Part shown: piece by piece, positions 36,263 through 46,294 of the stretch
How the letters are laid out: every line of letters begins with the position of its first letter
How positions within the stretch are numbered: the first letter of the stretch is position 1
Assembly (NCBI GenBank): GCA_030737835.1
Contig: JAUJYN010000018.1
Span: 3,038,001 to 3,102,000 of the forward strand
Direction of reading: 5' to 3'
DNA: 64,000 nt
DNA from: Acorus gramineus
Taxonomy: Eukaryota > Streptophyta > Magnoliopsida > Acorales > Acoraceae
Position numbers and translations under genes: made by a program
The notes under the pieces: generated by a model
The model's database searches: none
What the model was told of the DNA's origin: nothing
The model's input: the letters and a program-made list of their open reading frames with translations, nothing else

Positions 36263-38503
36263 AATATTCCAACCTCTTTATTATTGTAATGCATGTTTCC
36301 CCGCATCCTGGTTATGCGCCCTGTTGGAATTCTGAAGAATTCAAGGCATTAGAGTTGTAGAGATGTGTGGTCGGCGGATCCGAGTGGATCATATGCGTAT
36401 GGATAGGCTGTTCTGTTTCCCTTCGTTGGATCCGTGTAGAGACTGCCCCAGCGTTGGAAAGGCCGTCCCTTCTGAGGGCTCCCATCAGTAGGCGCCTCCC
36501 GATATTTGTGACGGACTGTGCTGAAGTTGTGGGTGAAGGCCAAGCGCCCTACGGAGTGGAGGAGAGACTATCGGTGGACCAAGGGTGACCAACAGCCTAG
36601 TCAGTCCCAATATCCTATGTCACCCATAGAAGGGTGAGGGTGAGGGTGTGGTGGGTCAGCAATGGGGTGACCCACTGGTTTGTGGAATTGTGGTCTAAGG
36701 ATGATTATTAGACTAGTATGTCCCAACATCCTATGTCACCCATTGAGGGTGAGGGTGAGGGTGTGGTGGTTCGGCGTTGTACGAACCACTGGATTTATGA
36801 TGTTATGCCACTTTGAGGCTGGTTGTTAATTAATTGTGGTTAATATAGCTGTGATGCATGGGTTGTGCTGTTCACTGAGCGTGTGGCTCACCCCTCGCAT
36901 ATTTGTTTTCTCCAGTTGCCACTGAGCCGGATCAGCAGGAGGAGCCTTCCGAGGGATTCCTTCAGTAGCGGAGCAGCGCTACGTCCCGCGAGTGTTAGAG
37001 GCTATCAGCATCCCTTTTTGGCTGTATGTATTTTATTTCCGTGCTTGAGCACGCGTTTGTATATATTCAGTTGTATATTGTGTATATTGGCTCTCACAGG
37101 ACAGATGATTGTGTATCGAGTCTGTAGTATGTTTTATTTACAGATTCAGTCTTTCGCTTCCGCATTTGGTGTATATATCATGTCAGCCTCCTTGTTGTCT
37201 GTGTGTCATTCTAGTTGCTTGTTTATGGTATATTATTGAACTCCTGTGTGTTACTGATATCATATATACACTTGCTGCGTCCCGGGGTCGGCCGGCCCTT
37301 GGGCGTGACATTTCTACCCATGTTTTTCATTGAGAGGAAATTGCTTTAGTATTGAACTGTTGTATGGTGATTGGTTTCCAACCACTCACTGAGCTTGTAG
37401 TTAACCCCTCGCATACTGTTTCTTTTCAGGGGCAGTGTTGGGCGTGGAGCTGGAGCTTCCCTGTGGCGTGGTCTTATGGGCGTGGTGCGTTCTTCCAGCG
37501 GGTGGCGAGTGCGAGGCTGTCAGCAGTCCTAGAGTCATTTTATGTATTGTAAATCGTGCATGTGGCACAGGTTGTATTTTATTTGGACTAGACTTGGCTC
37601 TCATAGGACAGTGATTGTGTATTCGAGTCTGTAATAATGTTTTTGGTTTACAGACATTGTTGATATCTTATGCTTATGCTTTTTAGTCAGTTATCATTAT
37701 CTTTGCTTTGCCACCTTGTGTGTTGTTGTTGGAGTCTTTGTTGACCTCAGTTATTGATAGCTGCTATTTCATTGTTGCCACGTCTCGGGGACGGCCGCCC
37801 TGGGGCGTGACAGCTTCTTCCTCCTCCTTCTTCACACACAAAGAGGGGAAAAAGAGACCAAGAGAGGGAGAGAAAGAGAGATCCACGAAATGGGAGAGAG
37901 GGGGAGAGAGAGAGAGGGCAAAAATGTCTTTTTCAAGCCCAAATAGTGTCTAGGGGTGACCATAAGGGGGTGGTGAGGTTAGGGTTAGGCTCACCCTCAC
38001 TCAACCACTCATTTTTGCTTTATTGGGAAGCGTGCGGAGAAGCACCACACACTCAAAAATATCTCACCCACTGAAACCCAGTAACGGCCAAATCTGGATA
38101 CGGTTCGGAACTGCATATTTTTCAAAACGTTACCGGAATTCGATGAAATTTTTATAGGTAGTACAAAACGGTACCAGGACCCATAATATATAGTTAGATT
38201 TCTAATCAGAGTACTCCAACTCCCGCAGGTAGCTAAAAGCCAAAATTTTAGCGACTCCGATCGAAAAAAATAAGGCTCCGAATGACACAGGCATAACAAC
38301 TTAAGGGTGGTGTTCAGGAATGATAGTGCACGGTGAGTCCTCTGTGGAGGCTCAATTGAAGGATCTTCAGGGAGATGATACATGAATTATCTGATGTAAG
38401 TGTATTGATAATCCTCTATCTTGAAGCGCGTTTGATGCCTTCTCAACCACTGTTGCTCAGCATCTGTTTTAACAGCATCCATCAGAATATCAAAGCCTAA
38501 ATG

Positions 38504-39077
38504 TCATTGAAAGCGCAAGTGGCGCTTGATCTGTTGTGGAGTTTTAGCAGGGAAAGACTCTTTCCTCAAAGGAGGTTCAGTCAATAAAGATGTGGATATG
38601 GAAGAGCAAGTCGTAGGGACGACTACTGATTGAATATTTGCAAGGGTGCACAAATCCACCTTATGTTGATGCCCTAATAGTGGTGAGAGTGAAGACTCAT
38701 CAGTTGGAGCAATCAAGGTTTTATGGATCAGATCTGGAGTGATTGATTTGGATATGGTGGGGGAATCCGGAGGGAGCTCCTTACACAGATGGGATGGCAA
38801 GTCGAGTGGATCTGGAAATTGGAATGGCTCGACTGCTCCCTCAAATTGTACATTTTTAAATATGAGTGGTTCCAATTTTAGATCATGTACAATTGGTTGT
38901 AATAGATCTGTGTCAATCTCAGAATCTGATGAATCATAAAGTGAGTTATCTGAGATGATCAAGATAGGTTTGATGGGTATTGATATGATTTGATCTTCAG
39001 TAGGTAGAGACAATGGGGATTCAGTCAATTGTAGGTTTTGGATGGTGGATTCATGTTGTATTCGAGTAGGGTAAAAG
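38504..39077 (-). pseudogene. Downstream coding fossil of element N
   Basis: An open stretch of about 174 codons is rich in Ser, Pro, Leu and acidic residues. I recognise no domain in it. It is separated from the gag fossil only by the inserted LTR 39078-41660, so it most likely belongs to the same element. It could be an unrelated captured or extra ORF. Confidence 0.4.
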
Positions 39078-39654
39078 TGTTATATATGTGTCACTTTTAG
39101 CGTTCTGGTCACCTTTGGGACATTTCTAGCAGTTTTTCAACTTTTTCTTTTTTCGATCAGAACCGCTAAAATTTTGGACTTTTAGCTATCATCCTGAGCT
39201 TGAGAACTCCGATTGAAAATCTAACTGCACATTATGTGTCCTGGTGCCATTTCAAGCCACTCCCAAAAATTTCATCGAATTCCGGTGACGTTTCAGAATT
39301 TCGCAGTTCCAATCGTATCCGGGTTTTGACCGAGTGGAAAGGTCATTGGGAGACTTGACCAAGTCAAAGATGACTTTGACCAAGTCAAGTTTGACCATTG
39401 ACTTGGTCAAATCATTTTGTTTGTTAGTGTGGTTAGGTTGACCCAAAGTCAATCTCACCAAAAACCCTAAATACCCTAAGTGTGTGAGTGTGTGTGTGTG
39501 TGTGTGCAACCACTTAGACGTCCACCTCTTCATCTTCTCTTCTCTTCTTCTCTCTCTCACACACAAAAATCCATATCTCTCCCTCTTGTTATTTTCTTCC
39601 TTTAGAGCTAGTAGAAGAGGTTGAAATGGAAAGCCATTGAAGGGGAAAAGATAG

Positions 39655-39744
39655 GTAAGCTTGTGATCTATCTTTCTATGGTCTTGGATTTGTTTTCCCC
39701 TTTGTTGACCTCCCTCTCATGGCTTCTCATAACCCTTGTTTCAG
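39655..39744 (+). other. Short leader intron of LTR 39078-41660 (90 bp)
   Basis: The donor ATAG|GTAAGC and the acceptor TTGTTTCAG|CCATT bound the intron. Confidence 0.65.
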
Positions 39745-39848
39745 CCATTTTTAGGGCTGAGAAGAGGCTGTGGTGGTGGTGGTCTTGGTGGTGGCATTTC
39801 GGTGCGCGAAGGGCACCGAGCTTCCTCCCTTTGTTCTCCTCTCCTTGG

Positions 39849-40420
39849 GTAAGTCATTCTTCTCCCCTAGCTAGGTTAGATGCTTGTAAAGGGTGTGTGT
39901 TTGGGTATGCATGGTTGCATGGGCGTTAGGGGGGTTAGGGTGGGCTGAGGAGGGGGTGGGAAGGGCTCGACCGCGCGTGCGGGGTCATCCGCGCACGTGC
40001 GCGTGAGTCTGCGCGCACATGCAGGCGCTGGCGCGCGCGCTTATGCGCAGACGCGCTAGCGTGCGCGCGGGCGTGCGCGCGGAGTGCTGCATAGGGGCAC
40101 AGTACGCGCCGGTACGCGCGGTGCGGGCTGCAGCGTGTCTGGGCGCGCGGGCAGGGGCGCGGCAGCGTGTCTGGGCGCGCGGGCTGGGGCGCGAGGGTGC
40201 AGTGCGTGCGTGTGCCTTCGTGCGTGCGCGTGCGGGTGGCCGTGCGTATGGCTGCCCGTGGGTTCGGGAGGGTGTCGGGGCACTCGGACTCGCGTGCGTA
40301 CACGCGTGCTCGCGTGCGTGCGGGCCCGTATGCATGCTTGTCCAAGTATTGGGTATTTCTAGTAAATTTCTTATGTAATTGTGTGGTTTACTCACCGTTT
40401 TGACTGCCTATGTCTTCCAG
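39849..40420 (+). other. Long leader intron of LTR 39078-41660 (572 bp)
   Basis: The donor CTTGG|GTAAGT and the acceptor GTCTTCCAG|ATCTTGACGG bound a CpG-rich core (39970-40330). Confidence 0.7.
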
Positions 40421-41660
40421 ATCTTGACGGACAGTCACGCAACGACCCGGGCTTCTATGAGTGGGACAATCCAACCCAGTAGGGAGGCGTTCGATGCACG
40501 TAGGCGTGCATTGCCCTCCCCTGGGGCACCATAGTTGCATATTAACTAGTATTAAATGTAAACTATGCATGCATGATTAATATGATATATCCATGCCACC
40601 TTAGACTTTGTATGCTAGGGATATGCACCCTTATATCATATATAGCGGCTATGCATGCCTAGACACCTTGCCCTGAACTATGCATGTTCCCATCTAGTTT
40701 AATTTAATTAAATCAAATGTGAGCATATAGTTACAAGCATGCCTTAGAGAATATTATAACCTTGTTGTTATAATATATGTCTCCCCGCATCTTAGTTATG
40801 CGCCCTGGAGGAATTCTTGAGAATTCATGACATTAGTAGAGTTATAGTCGGTGTCGACGGATCCATGAGGATCGTATCCGTGTGAGTAGGCTGTCTTCTC
40901 CTTTTGGTTGGATCCGATGTAGGAACTCCCCGGCGTTGGCTGTGCCTGACAGAGGGCTCGTCCGTAGGTACCTTCGATGCATCGACTGTACTGATAGCGG
41001 GAGTATACCAGGTGGAGGCCCGTGGGTGGGAGAGGCTACCGGGTGGACCAGGGGTGGAGAGTGGTCTAGTATGCCCCAAGAGGCCCATGTCACCCCCCGG
41101 AAAGGGTGAGGGTGAGGGGGGAGGTGGGTTGGCGATGAAACGACCCATTAGAATGTGTTGTTGCTCCCGTGTTAGGGGCTATAAATTATATAAGGTTGAT
41201 ATGAATTGTGATGCATGGGTTGTGCTATTCACTGAGCGTGTGGCTCACCCCTCGCATATATTTTTCTCCAGTGATATCTGAGTCGGATCTAAAGGAGGAG
41301 CTCCCCGAGGCACATCAACAGTAGTGGAGCAGCGTCACGTTCTGCGAGTGAGAGGCCATCAGCATCCCCTTCTTGATTGTATGTATTGTATTCCGTGCTT
41401 GGGTACATACTTGTATTTGGATGTCGTTGTATATATTGGCTCTCACAGGACATTTGATTATGTATCGGGTCTGTAATATGTCTTTGAATTACAGACTCAA
41501 TCGTTTGAGCTTCCGCTATTTGTATATATTATGTCAGCTACCTTATTGTCTGTGTTGTCATTTTTGATGTTGTTTAGAGTACGTTATTGATCTCCTGTAT
41601 AGACTGCTGATATTATATATACTTGCCACGTCTCGGGGACGGCCGCCCTGGGGCGTGACA

Positions 41661-43222
41661 AAAAGAGTTCAGATAATTCTCCATTTAAAAACTCTTGATC
41701 ATTGTCAAAGTCCTGCTTGGGACATTCTATAGGTTCTATAATTTCAGGTATTGGAGAGTCATATGTCAATGGGGGTGGAATAGTAGTGTATTTCCTTTGG
41801 GGTGGTTGCTGAGGAACAAAGGCTTGTGTCCTCGGTGAAGCAAGGGGACAAGCAGGAGGAACTATGGCTCTATTGCTATAGGCCTGACTAAGTTGTGCCT
41901 TGGAGAAATAGCTCAATGTTCGGATGGGACCTCCCTTCATGGGATGAACTAGGATGAGCTCGGGTACTTCTCCCGTGTATGAGGGGAGGGGCCTAATTGG
42001 GCTTTGGATTATAGGGTGTTGTTGTAACAGCACGGAAGTGGGTACTGATCGGGGAGTAAAGTTTTGATTGGTTTGCCGAGGCAGCATATTTTTGGATGAA
42101 CCGGGTGTATATTGTCTTGGAGCTGGTCCTTGATCAGGGACTCGCGCTCCATTTAGGTAGAGTGCCGAGACTTGTGTGATCCCCTCTACTATGGGGGTTT
42201 GCGCCTTTCGTGGCGATTGTCCAACCCTATGGCTGATAGGTGGGGACTGGGCTTGGACTGCTGGGGCTGCACAATGGGAAATCCTTTTGTGGCAGTCAAT
42301 TAGAAGCTGGTACGTGGTGCAGTCTCCGTATGAAAGACTCATACGAAGTTCTGGACTCAGGCTCTGTAACATCATGTCAATTTCTTGACATTCCATTAGT
42401 CGTAGGCCAGTTCTGTGGACTAGGGTGCGCCACCTAGACACGCACTATTCAAATTCCTCCCTAGGCCTCATCCTCTCTACTGTTATGTCTGCGATAAAGG
42501 GGGTTCTAATCCTCTGGTAACCTTAACGGCCAAAAAATTTCTTGCTTACAGCCGAGAAATTTGACAAATAGTCTACAGGGAGTGTGGAGAACCATTGTAG
42601 TGCTTCTCCTTTTAATGATTTCTAGAAGAGAAATACTAACAAAGGTTGATTATCTAGAAAAGGTCGGGCATCTAGATAAAAAAGCAGTTAAATGAATGTC
42701 TGGGTCTCCACGACTGTTATACCAGCAAAATTTTGGGATTTTAAATCCCTCTGGTAGGCTGACTGACAGGATTTGTCTCATGTTGTGTAGAGACATGTGT
42801 TTGGGAGTGGAAGGGCTAGTCTCGGAGAGGATCCTCCGAATGGTTTTGTCCAGTGTTTCCGCTTTGGGTGGGTAATTTAGTGGTCTAGGGTTGGACATGG
42901 CCTGGTAAGGGCTGGGGGTAGAAGCTGCTGGAAATATTGGATTCACGAGGGAAGGTAGGGCAAATGAAAAGGGACTCGGATTGACCGAGAAGCTGGGTAT
43001 TGGTGGGATTTTGGGGGTAGAGCAAGCCTTGGGGGTTTTGACAGGGGTTTCCTGCTTCAAGGTCTTGGCCTGGTGGTAGTCGGTGAGGTCATTGAACATG
43101 TCCTCTACTGATTGGTATCCTAAGGTGGCCATCTTTCCCTCTAGGTGGCTAAGGAATTGGGCAGTTTGGTCTCCTTGGTCAGCTTTCTCCTCTAATGTTC
43201 CCTCATGGAGGTGGGTGTCCAT
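41661..43222 (-). pseudogene. gag fossil of element N (Tat/Ogre-like)
   Basis: The minus-strand coding remains start at about 43222. The N-terminal part has a Pro/Ser-rich stretch followed by the gag motif LPEGFKIPKF and a G-D-P..HL signature, then a GEALQWF-like helix typical of retrotransposon gag. The downstream part (about 42440-41670) is Pro/Gln-rich. There is no zinc knuckle that I can see. It is broken in a few places and interrupted by no other element until 41660. Confidence 0.55.
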
Positions 43223-43243
43223 AGTGTGGATGAATGCAAGTGT

Positions 43244-43490
43244 AAAGCAGTAAATAAAGCGGCAAAGGGGTGCGTAGCTGTATGCGGCTTAAAGCGGTAA
43301 AGGGTGCGCAACTGTGTGCGGCTTAAAGCAGTAAAGGGGTGTGATTAAAGTAGTAGAGGGTGCATAGCTGTGTGAGGCTTAAATCAGTAAAGGGTGTGCA
43401 GCTGTATGCGTCTTTAAAGAAGTAAAAGGGTGTGATTAAAGCAGTAAAGGGTGCGCAGCTGTGTGCGGATTAAAGCAGTAAAGGGATGTT
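43244..43490. repeat. Tandem repeat upstream of N gag
   Basis: About six imperfect units of roughly 35 bp are built on GCAGTAAAGGGTGCGCAGCT and GTGTGCGGCTTAAA, with a shorter GGGGTGTGATTAAA spacer unit. It lies in the untranslated leader between the primer-like site and gag. Confidence 0.8.
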
Positions 43491-43643
43491 GTAATGCAAA
43501 GTAGAGGAGGGTCTAACTTGAGGGGTGGGAAATTTTAGCTTTCCTAAAGGGGTGATGGCATTCTAGTCAAGTTATGGAAGGAAGCAGAAGAGGATTACAT
43601 TTCGTTGTCTTTCACGAGGGAGGTCCCACCGTGATCGCCTGGC

Positions 43644-44660
43644 TGTCGGAATTGGATTCCGGAGGGGGGGGACTCTCAAGAGAGAGAGAGAGATAGGGGG
43701 CCTCCTTTTCCTCCTCCTTGTGCAGCGTGGGTGTGCGGCGTGTGTGGGGGTTCTTCAGGGCTTCGGATCCTGCGCATGTCTTGGCAGGCTCGGTTGGATC
43801 GTCTCTCGGAAGGGGGAAGGGGGTGTTTAGTTCCTGGCTGAGGTGGTCGACAGGTCCTCAGGAGGATTCAGGGGTTGTTGTGATAGCCATCTGCCTTCTC
43901 AAAAAGCAGGGAAAATTGGAGTGGATTTGATCGCCTTCGTGGGGGAGTTTGTGGGGTCTCCACTCTGAGATACGGGCATGCTATACACAGAGGTGAAAAC
44001 AAGGATTCTCTTCTGATTTCGTGAACTTCGTTGGAGGAGGTTTTGGGAAATCAGGGTGTAGGTGAGGGTCGGCTAGTTGTTTTTAGCCTCCTAGTGGGGG
44101 ACGGCTAATTAGGAGTAGCCGCCTGGTGCCTGGCTATATTTGGGCAGAGCCTGGGTGTCGATATTGGATTTTTGAAGGGGGGTGGTTGGGGGGTGCTCTG
44201 GAAAGCCTTCCTCCCTCTCTTCCTGGTCCTTTCCGGGTTTGCGTGTGTGGGGGTTCTTCAGAGGCTCGGATCCGGAGGGATGCGCCTTGGCAGGCCCGGT
44301 CGGATATTCTCTCGGAAGGGGTGGTGGGTTTTTTGTTCCTGGCTGAGGCGGTCGACGGGTCCTCAGGAGGATTCAGGGGTGGTTGTGATCGTCACCTGCA
44401 TTTCTAAAAAAAGTAGGAAAAGTTGGGGCAGATTTGATCGCCTTCGGGTGGAGTTTGTGGGGTCTCCGCTCTGAGACACGGATATACCGTACAAAGAGGT
44501 GAAGACAGGGATCCTTTTCTGCTTTGAGAACTTGACTAAAGGAGAATTGGGACTGAGGTGGGCTAGAGAAGGGCCAGTGAGTTGTATTTAGCCGCTTAGT
44601 AGGGGGCGGCTAGTTGGGAGTAGCCGCCTGGTGTCTGGTTCAATTTGGGCAGAACCTGGG
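43644..44660 (-). repeat. Duplicated block of about 0.5 kb in the putative N LTR
   Basis: The words TCTCTCGGAAGGG, GGTCCTCAGGAGGATTCAGG, GATTTGATCGCCTTCG and GAGTAGCCGCCTGG occur in the same order in 43644-44130 and again in 44160-44660. It is a tandem duplication with clear divergence. Confidence 0.75.
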
Positions 44661-44904
44661 CAGGGTTTGATTTGGGTGTTCGGCAGAGGTTAAGCTAGGT
44701 TTAACCTTGGTTTTGAAGAGTAGATTTGGAGAGTGATTCGATGTAGGAAATGGGTTTCTCTCTCACTTTCTCTCTCAAGAGTTTTTGAAATGGTGGTGTT
44801 GGCAGTGAATGGGCTTGTATGTGTTGTTGATGATTGGAAATGTGGATTGTTGTGGATTATTGATTATGCTTGGGAATGAATTGATGATGAATGAATACTT
44901 AGTA

Positions 44905-44913
44905 TTTATAGTA
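44905..44913 (-). promoter_or_regulatory. TATA box candidate of element N
   Basis: The reverse complement reads CTATAAATA in the minus-strand direction, about 1.25 kb upstream of the putative LTR end at 43644. This fits a U3/R boundary with a long R-U5. Confidence 0.4.
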
Positions 44914-45695
44914 AAAGAGGGGAGTGTCCACTAGACAATAGATCAAAATGGGTAATAAGGTGCTTGATTTGACCTCCCATTAGATCTTTGTTCTCTGACT
45001 GTTATGCCTGTGTCATTTGGAGCCTTATTTTTCGATTGGAGTCGCTAAAATTTTGGCTTTTAGCCATCTGCAGGAGTCGGAGCGCTCTGATTGAAAATTT
45101 GGCTACATAATTTTTCTCCTAGAAGTTATGTATTTCCGATTTGGTATTTGGATTTAATTTTGTTAAAATCCAAGATGAAGAGGTTTAAATATGATTTTAT
45201 CATGAGATGCTCAGTTTTGAGTTAGCTTTCGTACAAAAGTTGAATTAGATCAACTGGATTCATGTAGTAAAAGTTATGGGTATTTTTCCAAGTATACCCC
45301 AGGGATGAAAAATTCTGGCAGCAGCCCTGTTCAATGTTTAGCTCTCATTTCGGAATAGCTGGAGGGATTATTTGATCTTGACATAAACATGAAAGTTGTA
45401 GATAATCTTCTTGGCTTTCCAAAGGATTTTGAATTGTGTAATTCGGAGCTATATCGTGGAAGTTATGGCTGTTCTAGTGAAGCCCGTCCAGAATTTCTGG
45501 TCAGGGACGATTTGGTCTTGTCCCCCCCCACCAACTCACTTTATCTCCATTTAAAACCCCCCTTTTGTGGAAACCTCTCACTCCCTCTCACTCTCGTCTC
45601 CCTCTCCCTCTCTGTTTTTTTGGTTGTGTGTGTGTTGTTAATGGAGGAAAGGATGAAGAAGAAGCTCATGAAAGAGTGAGAAAGGGTGAGAAAAG

Positions 45696-45704
45696 GTGAG
45701 CATG

Positions 45705-45736
<32 letters not shown>

Positions 45737-45787
45737 CTCTTCTCTCAATCCCCTTCTCATGCCCTTGCACCCCTGTTTTCTGCCAAG
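45696..45787 (+). other. Short leader intron of LTR 45000-48669 (about 92 bp)
   Basis: The donor AAAAG|GTGAGC lies before a TTG repeat and a pyrimidine-rich stretch. The acceptor is uncertain (GCCAAG|AAGG) because the usual TTTTCAG is altered. Confidence 0.45.
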
Positions 45788-45898
45788 AAGGGCTGGTGGA
45801 GAGGCTGAAGAGATGGTGGTAGTGGTGGTGGTGGTGGTTGAGGTGGTCGTGGGTGTGTCGATAACCCCGCATCTCCCCATTTCCCTCCCCCTGTTTCG

Positions 45899-46294
45899 GT
45901 AAGGCAGCTCACTGTCTTTTAAAGATCTCAGTGAATCTAGTATTTAGATGCATAATTTTAGGATTATGTCTTCTTATGATTTGATCAGCTATGTGTCTAG
46001 ATGTTATATATGAAATTTGGGGTCATTATGATATCTGTGGTGTAAGTTAGAACCAATTTTGCATGACCTGTCCAGATTCGCGTAGGAATTGACCTGCTTC
46101 GGGAAATGATTTGTTTCGTAGGGCTGGTTGCAGCAAGTTTAGCCGTTTTGCTTGCTTGAGTGTCAAGGAGTTGGTTGCATGTGTCTTGGGTGATAATATG
46201 GAAGTATCAGGGGTTAGGGTCTTCATGAAGTAAGCTTATATGTGTGATAGGAGGTTCCATAATTTAATTATGGATCATTGGTTGTGTTTTGCAG
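45899..46294 (+). other. Long leader intron of LTR 45000-48669 (396 bp, AT-rich)
   Basis: The donor TTTCG|GTAAGG and the acceptor TGTTTTGCAG|ATCTCGTAGACC bound the intron. It is homologous to the AT-rich introns at 2350-2866 and 61180 onward, and unlike the CpG-rich form. Confidence 0.7.

Larger units (their letters stand above)
33924..37310 (+). mobile_element. Solo LTR, type IIa, 3387 bp, in LTR L
   Basis: It starts TGTTATATAGGTGTCAC and ends TTGGGCGTGACA. The flanks are GGGTTTC and TTTCTACCC, so a TTTC duplication is present but imperfect. It holds a TATA-like TATTTAAG (34353-34360) 29 bp before CACTATTCATCATC, the long intron 34654-35790 and a MITE-like unit 36140-36262. Confidence 0.88.
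28059..37812 (+). mobile_element. LTR L, type I solo LTR with two nested LTRs
   Basis: It starts TGTTATGCCTGTGTC and ends GGGGCGTGACA, with exact GCTTC flanks (28054-28058 and 37813-37817). It is inserted in LTR D in the opposite direction. Removing 29332-31836 and 33924-37310 leaves about 3.9 kb. The leader has a short intron 28645-28727 and a long intron from 28840 to 31909 that is interrupted by the foreign LTR. Confidence 0.9.
22468..38298 (-). mobile_element. LTR D, type I, host of G, C and L (left part outside window)
   Basis: The visible pieces are 22468-23004 (exon 2 and long intron), 27821-28058 (leader exon) and 37813-38298 (start of the sense LTR). The last piece ends GGCATAACA at 38298. 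D contains everything to its left in the window, plus C and L, and abuts element N at 38299. The right flank ACTTA is the expected duplication; its partner is outside the window. Confidence 0.8.
39078..41660 (+). mobile_element. Solo LTR, type IIb, 2583 bp, in element N
   Basis: It starts TGTTATATATGTG and ends GGGGCGTGACA, with exact AAAAG flanks (39073-39077 and 41661-41665). There is no MITE-like unit; the empty site reads GAATATTATAACC at about 40750. It carries the short intron 39655-39744 and the long intron 39849-40420. Confidence 0.93.

Noticed and set aside
38504-39028. Host protein-coding gene
   Set aside because: It lies in line with the gag fossil of element N, is bounded by inserted LTRs and has no recognisable host domain or start context.
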